Below are positions 23,901 to 24,362 of a DNA stretch of 24,362 nucleotides, piece after piece. Numbering within the stretch: position 1 is the first letter of the stretch; every line of letters starts with the position of its first letter. The position numbers and the translations under genes were made by a program. Source of the stretch: Deltaproteobacteria bacterium (GTDB lineage: Bacteria > Desulfobacterota > Binatia > UBA9968); the NCBI GenBank assembly GCA_016183145.1, contig JACPFE010000407.1:1-24362 (forward strand). Direction: 5' to 3'. The notes below the pieces were generated by a model. The model was not told the origin of the DNA, did not search any database, and worked only from the letters and a program-made list of their open reading frames with translations.

Positions 23901-24362
23901 TCGATTCCGATCCCTCCGACCGGCCGTTTCGCGGCTGGCAGAAAAACGACAAGGACTACAAGTTCGCCCGCTTGCTTTGCCGGGCGCGCTATTATCCGGG
24001 GACGCCGCGGGGGGTCACGCGCATGTGGTTCAACATGTACGGCGCCACGCCCGGATCGGTGGAAGGACAAGAGTCGCGGAAGGATGGTTTGGCCAAAAAT
24101 CCTCGCAGCGGTTACCAGGCGATGTTCCGCTCCGGCTCGCATCAGTCGGCAACCCGCGGCTGGCTCAAACCCACCTGGATGACCGATTCGCTGGTGCGCA
24201 AGGATCTGTTCGGCCATACGGTCAACAAGGGATTTCTTCCCGACGTGCATTGTCCGACGGGGGCGCCGCGCGAAGCGATCGTCAAAATTACCAAGGCGGA
24301 GCCCGGCGGCATCGGCGGCAAGGGGCTGTGGCGGCCGGCCGCGCTCGGACTGCGGCCGAAAT
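20984..24362 (+). CDS. nxrA: NXR/Nar-type molybdopterin oxidoreductase alpha subunit, Tat-exported (3' end cut by window)
   Basis: The gene starts at an ATG overlapping the cytochrome stop and runs open to the window edge (1126 codons seen; the family is about 1150). A Tat leader N-R-R-E-F-L-E-W with a hydrophobic stretch ends near A-W-A (28-30), so the enzyme is periplasmic. The FS0 iron-sulfur region shows C64, D68, C72 and C112; in NarG the equivalent of D68 is Cys, and an Asp there is what the periplasmic NXR of Nitrospira and anammox bacteria has, as I recall it. The molybdenum-ligand Asp is D271 in H-T-D-L-P-P. Further blocks (K-F-R-G-G-M-P-L-L-G at 219-228; M-V-T-G-Q-Q-T-V; E-Y-S-S-T-S-I-K-A-D) match the same branch of the type II DMSO reductase family. 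It interconverts nitrite and nitrate or a related oxyanion. The gene for the Fe-S beta subunit should follow. Confidence 0.9.
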   Translation, partial: MKNMNRREFLEWVGAAGFSAFAASVNEAWAVQAVQNPLATYPDRDWEKVYRDLWKYDSSFTFLCAPNDTHNCILNAYSRDGVVTRIGPTMKYGEATDLYGSKVSHRWDPRVCQKGLALTRRFYGDRRLRYPMVRKGFKAWLDKGFPRGKDGQPPKEYFNRGRDEWLRITHEQAADMVAAALVNIATTYSGENGQKLLLQQGYDEEIVKAARGAGTQVLKFRGGMPLLGLTRVFGLYRLANSMALLDHKIRGVKPDDALGGRGWDNYSWHTDLPPGHPMVTGQQTVEFDLHAVEQARMVIVWGMNWVTTKMPDTHWLTEARLKGTKVVVIACEYSSTSIKADDAIVVRPGTTPALALGLCHIIMREKLYDADYVRRFTDLPLLVRADNLKLLRAEEVFGTKPATLKNQTKTVGKGDKIQPPGAQTDILIPESLREAWGDFIWWNRKTSKPEAISRDQVGKFSLVGDPLLEGLVEVTLKDGKKIACRPIFDVIAEYAKHFDPKTTEEITWAPAAAVESLAREIAKVPGTTLFAIGMGPNQFFNNDNKDRTQFLLAALTGNIGKLTGNVGSYAGNYRVAMFNGVPQYINENPFDIELDGAKPARPKQYWRPESAHYYNHEDHPLKMGKTMITGKTHMPTPTKSLWFANANSILGNVKWHYNTVVNVLPKMEMIALQEWWWSTSCEWADVVLAVDSWAELKQPDMCCSVTNPFLTVFPRTPLERLFETRGDIECLALVGKQLAKRTGDARFADMWKFVDEKNVEVYLQRILDFSSTTKGYKFTDLEEKAKKGVPALMMTRTNPKTVGYEQVYDSRPWYTKTGRLEFYREEDEFIDAGENLPVHREPVDSTFYEPNVIVAPAHPFIKAKGPESYGVKKDDLSNETRQGRNVVKSWAEVKKTTHPLAKDGYKFVFHTPKYRHGAHTMPIDTDMVAMLFGPFGDVYRHDKRQPFVAEGYVDIHPDDAKSLSIEDGDYVWIDSDPSDRPFRGWQKNDKDYKFARLLCRARYYPGTPRGVTRMWFNMYGATPGSVEGQESRKDGLAKNPRSGYQAMFRSGSHQSATRGWLKPTWMTDSLVRKDLFGHTVNKGFLPDVHCPTGAPREAIVKITKAEPGGIGGKGLWRPAALGLRPK

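Noticed and set aside
23135..24250. A 371-residue open frame on the minus strand inside the NXR gene
   Set aside because: Same reasoning: antisense to a clear molybdopterin oxidoreductase, no start signal or family match.
20984..24362. Cytoplasmic NarG of the NarGHI nitrate reductase
   Set aside because: A twin-arginine leader with a cleavage-like site, D68 instead of Cys at the cluster and the neighbouring c-type cytochrome point to the periplasmic NXR branch instead.

Overview
The window reads as chromosomal DNA of a high-GC, Gram-negative-type bacterium: it carries secreted solute-binding proteins, Tat leaders and periplasmic c-type cytochromes. The gene mix (CaiB/BaiF CoA-transferase, acyl-CoA dehydrogenases, several solute-binding proteins, an anammox/Nitrospira-like NXR-type molybdoenzyme) resembles uncultured soil or subsurface lineages near the old Deltaproteobacteria, Binatota, Rokubacteria, NC10 or Tectomicrobia. 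That placement is an inference from gene content; there is no rRNA or marker gene in view. No tRNA, rRNA, CRISPR array or transposase gene was found.

Layout. (1) 218-1749, minus strand: two unrelated glutathione S-transferase-type genes, the first broken by a 1-base frameshift. (2) 2086-9153, plus strand: a class III CoA-transferase, two acyl-CoA dehydrogenase-like genes whose motifs are complementary, and three secreted solute-binding proteins of two transporter families with no permease genes. This looks like uptake and CoA-dependent breakdown of an unidentified organic acid. (3) 9208-14307, minus strand: an HdrD-like Fe-S protein, a class II aldolase, a large FAD dehydrogenase and TenA. 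(4) 14709 to the window end, plus strand: an electron-transfer cluster.

The last region is the main point of interest. It runs Rrf2-family Fe-S regulator, NAD(P)H-type flavin/multi-[4Fe-4S] oxidoreductase (GltD-like), Rieske protein, long fused cytochrome b (b6 plus subunit IV), hexaheme cytochrome c, and a Tat-exported molybdopterin catalytic subunit of the nitrite oxidoreductase/nitrate reductase (NXR) type. Three of the junctions are 4-base ATGA overlaps, so most of these proteins are made in coupled fashion. The set would link a cytoplasmic NAD(P)H/ferredoxin module, the quinone pool through a Rieske/cytochrome b complex, periplasmic cytochrome c and a periplasmic nitrogen-oxide enzyme. 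It could run as nitrate respiration or as nitrite oxidation with reverse electron flow; the sequence alone does not fix the direction. The beta subunit gene would be expected just beyond the right edge.

Intergenic gaps are unusually rich in palindromic elements of several different families (about 1878, 3274, 4583, 5800, 10784, 13511 and 19236).
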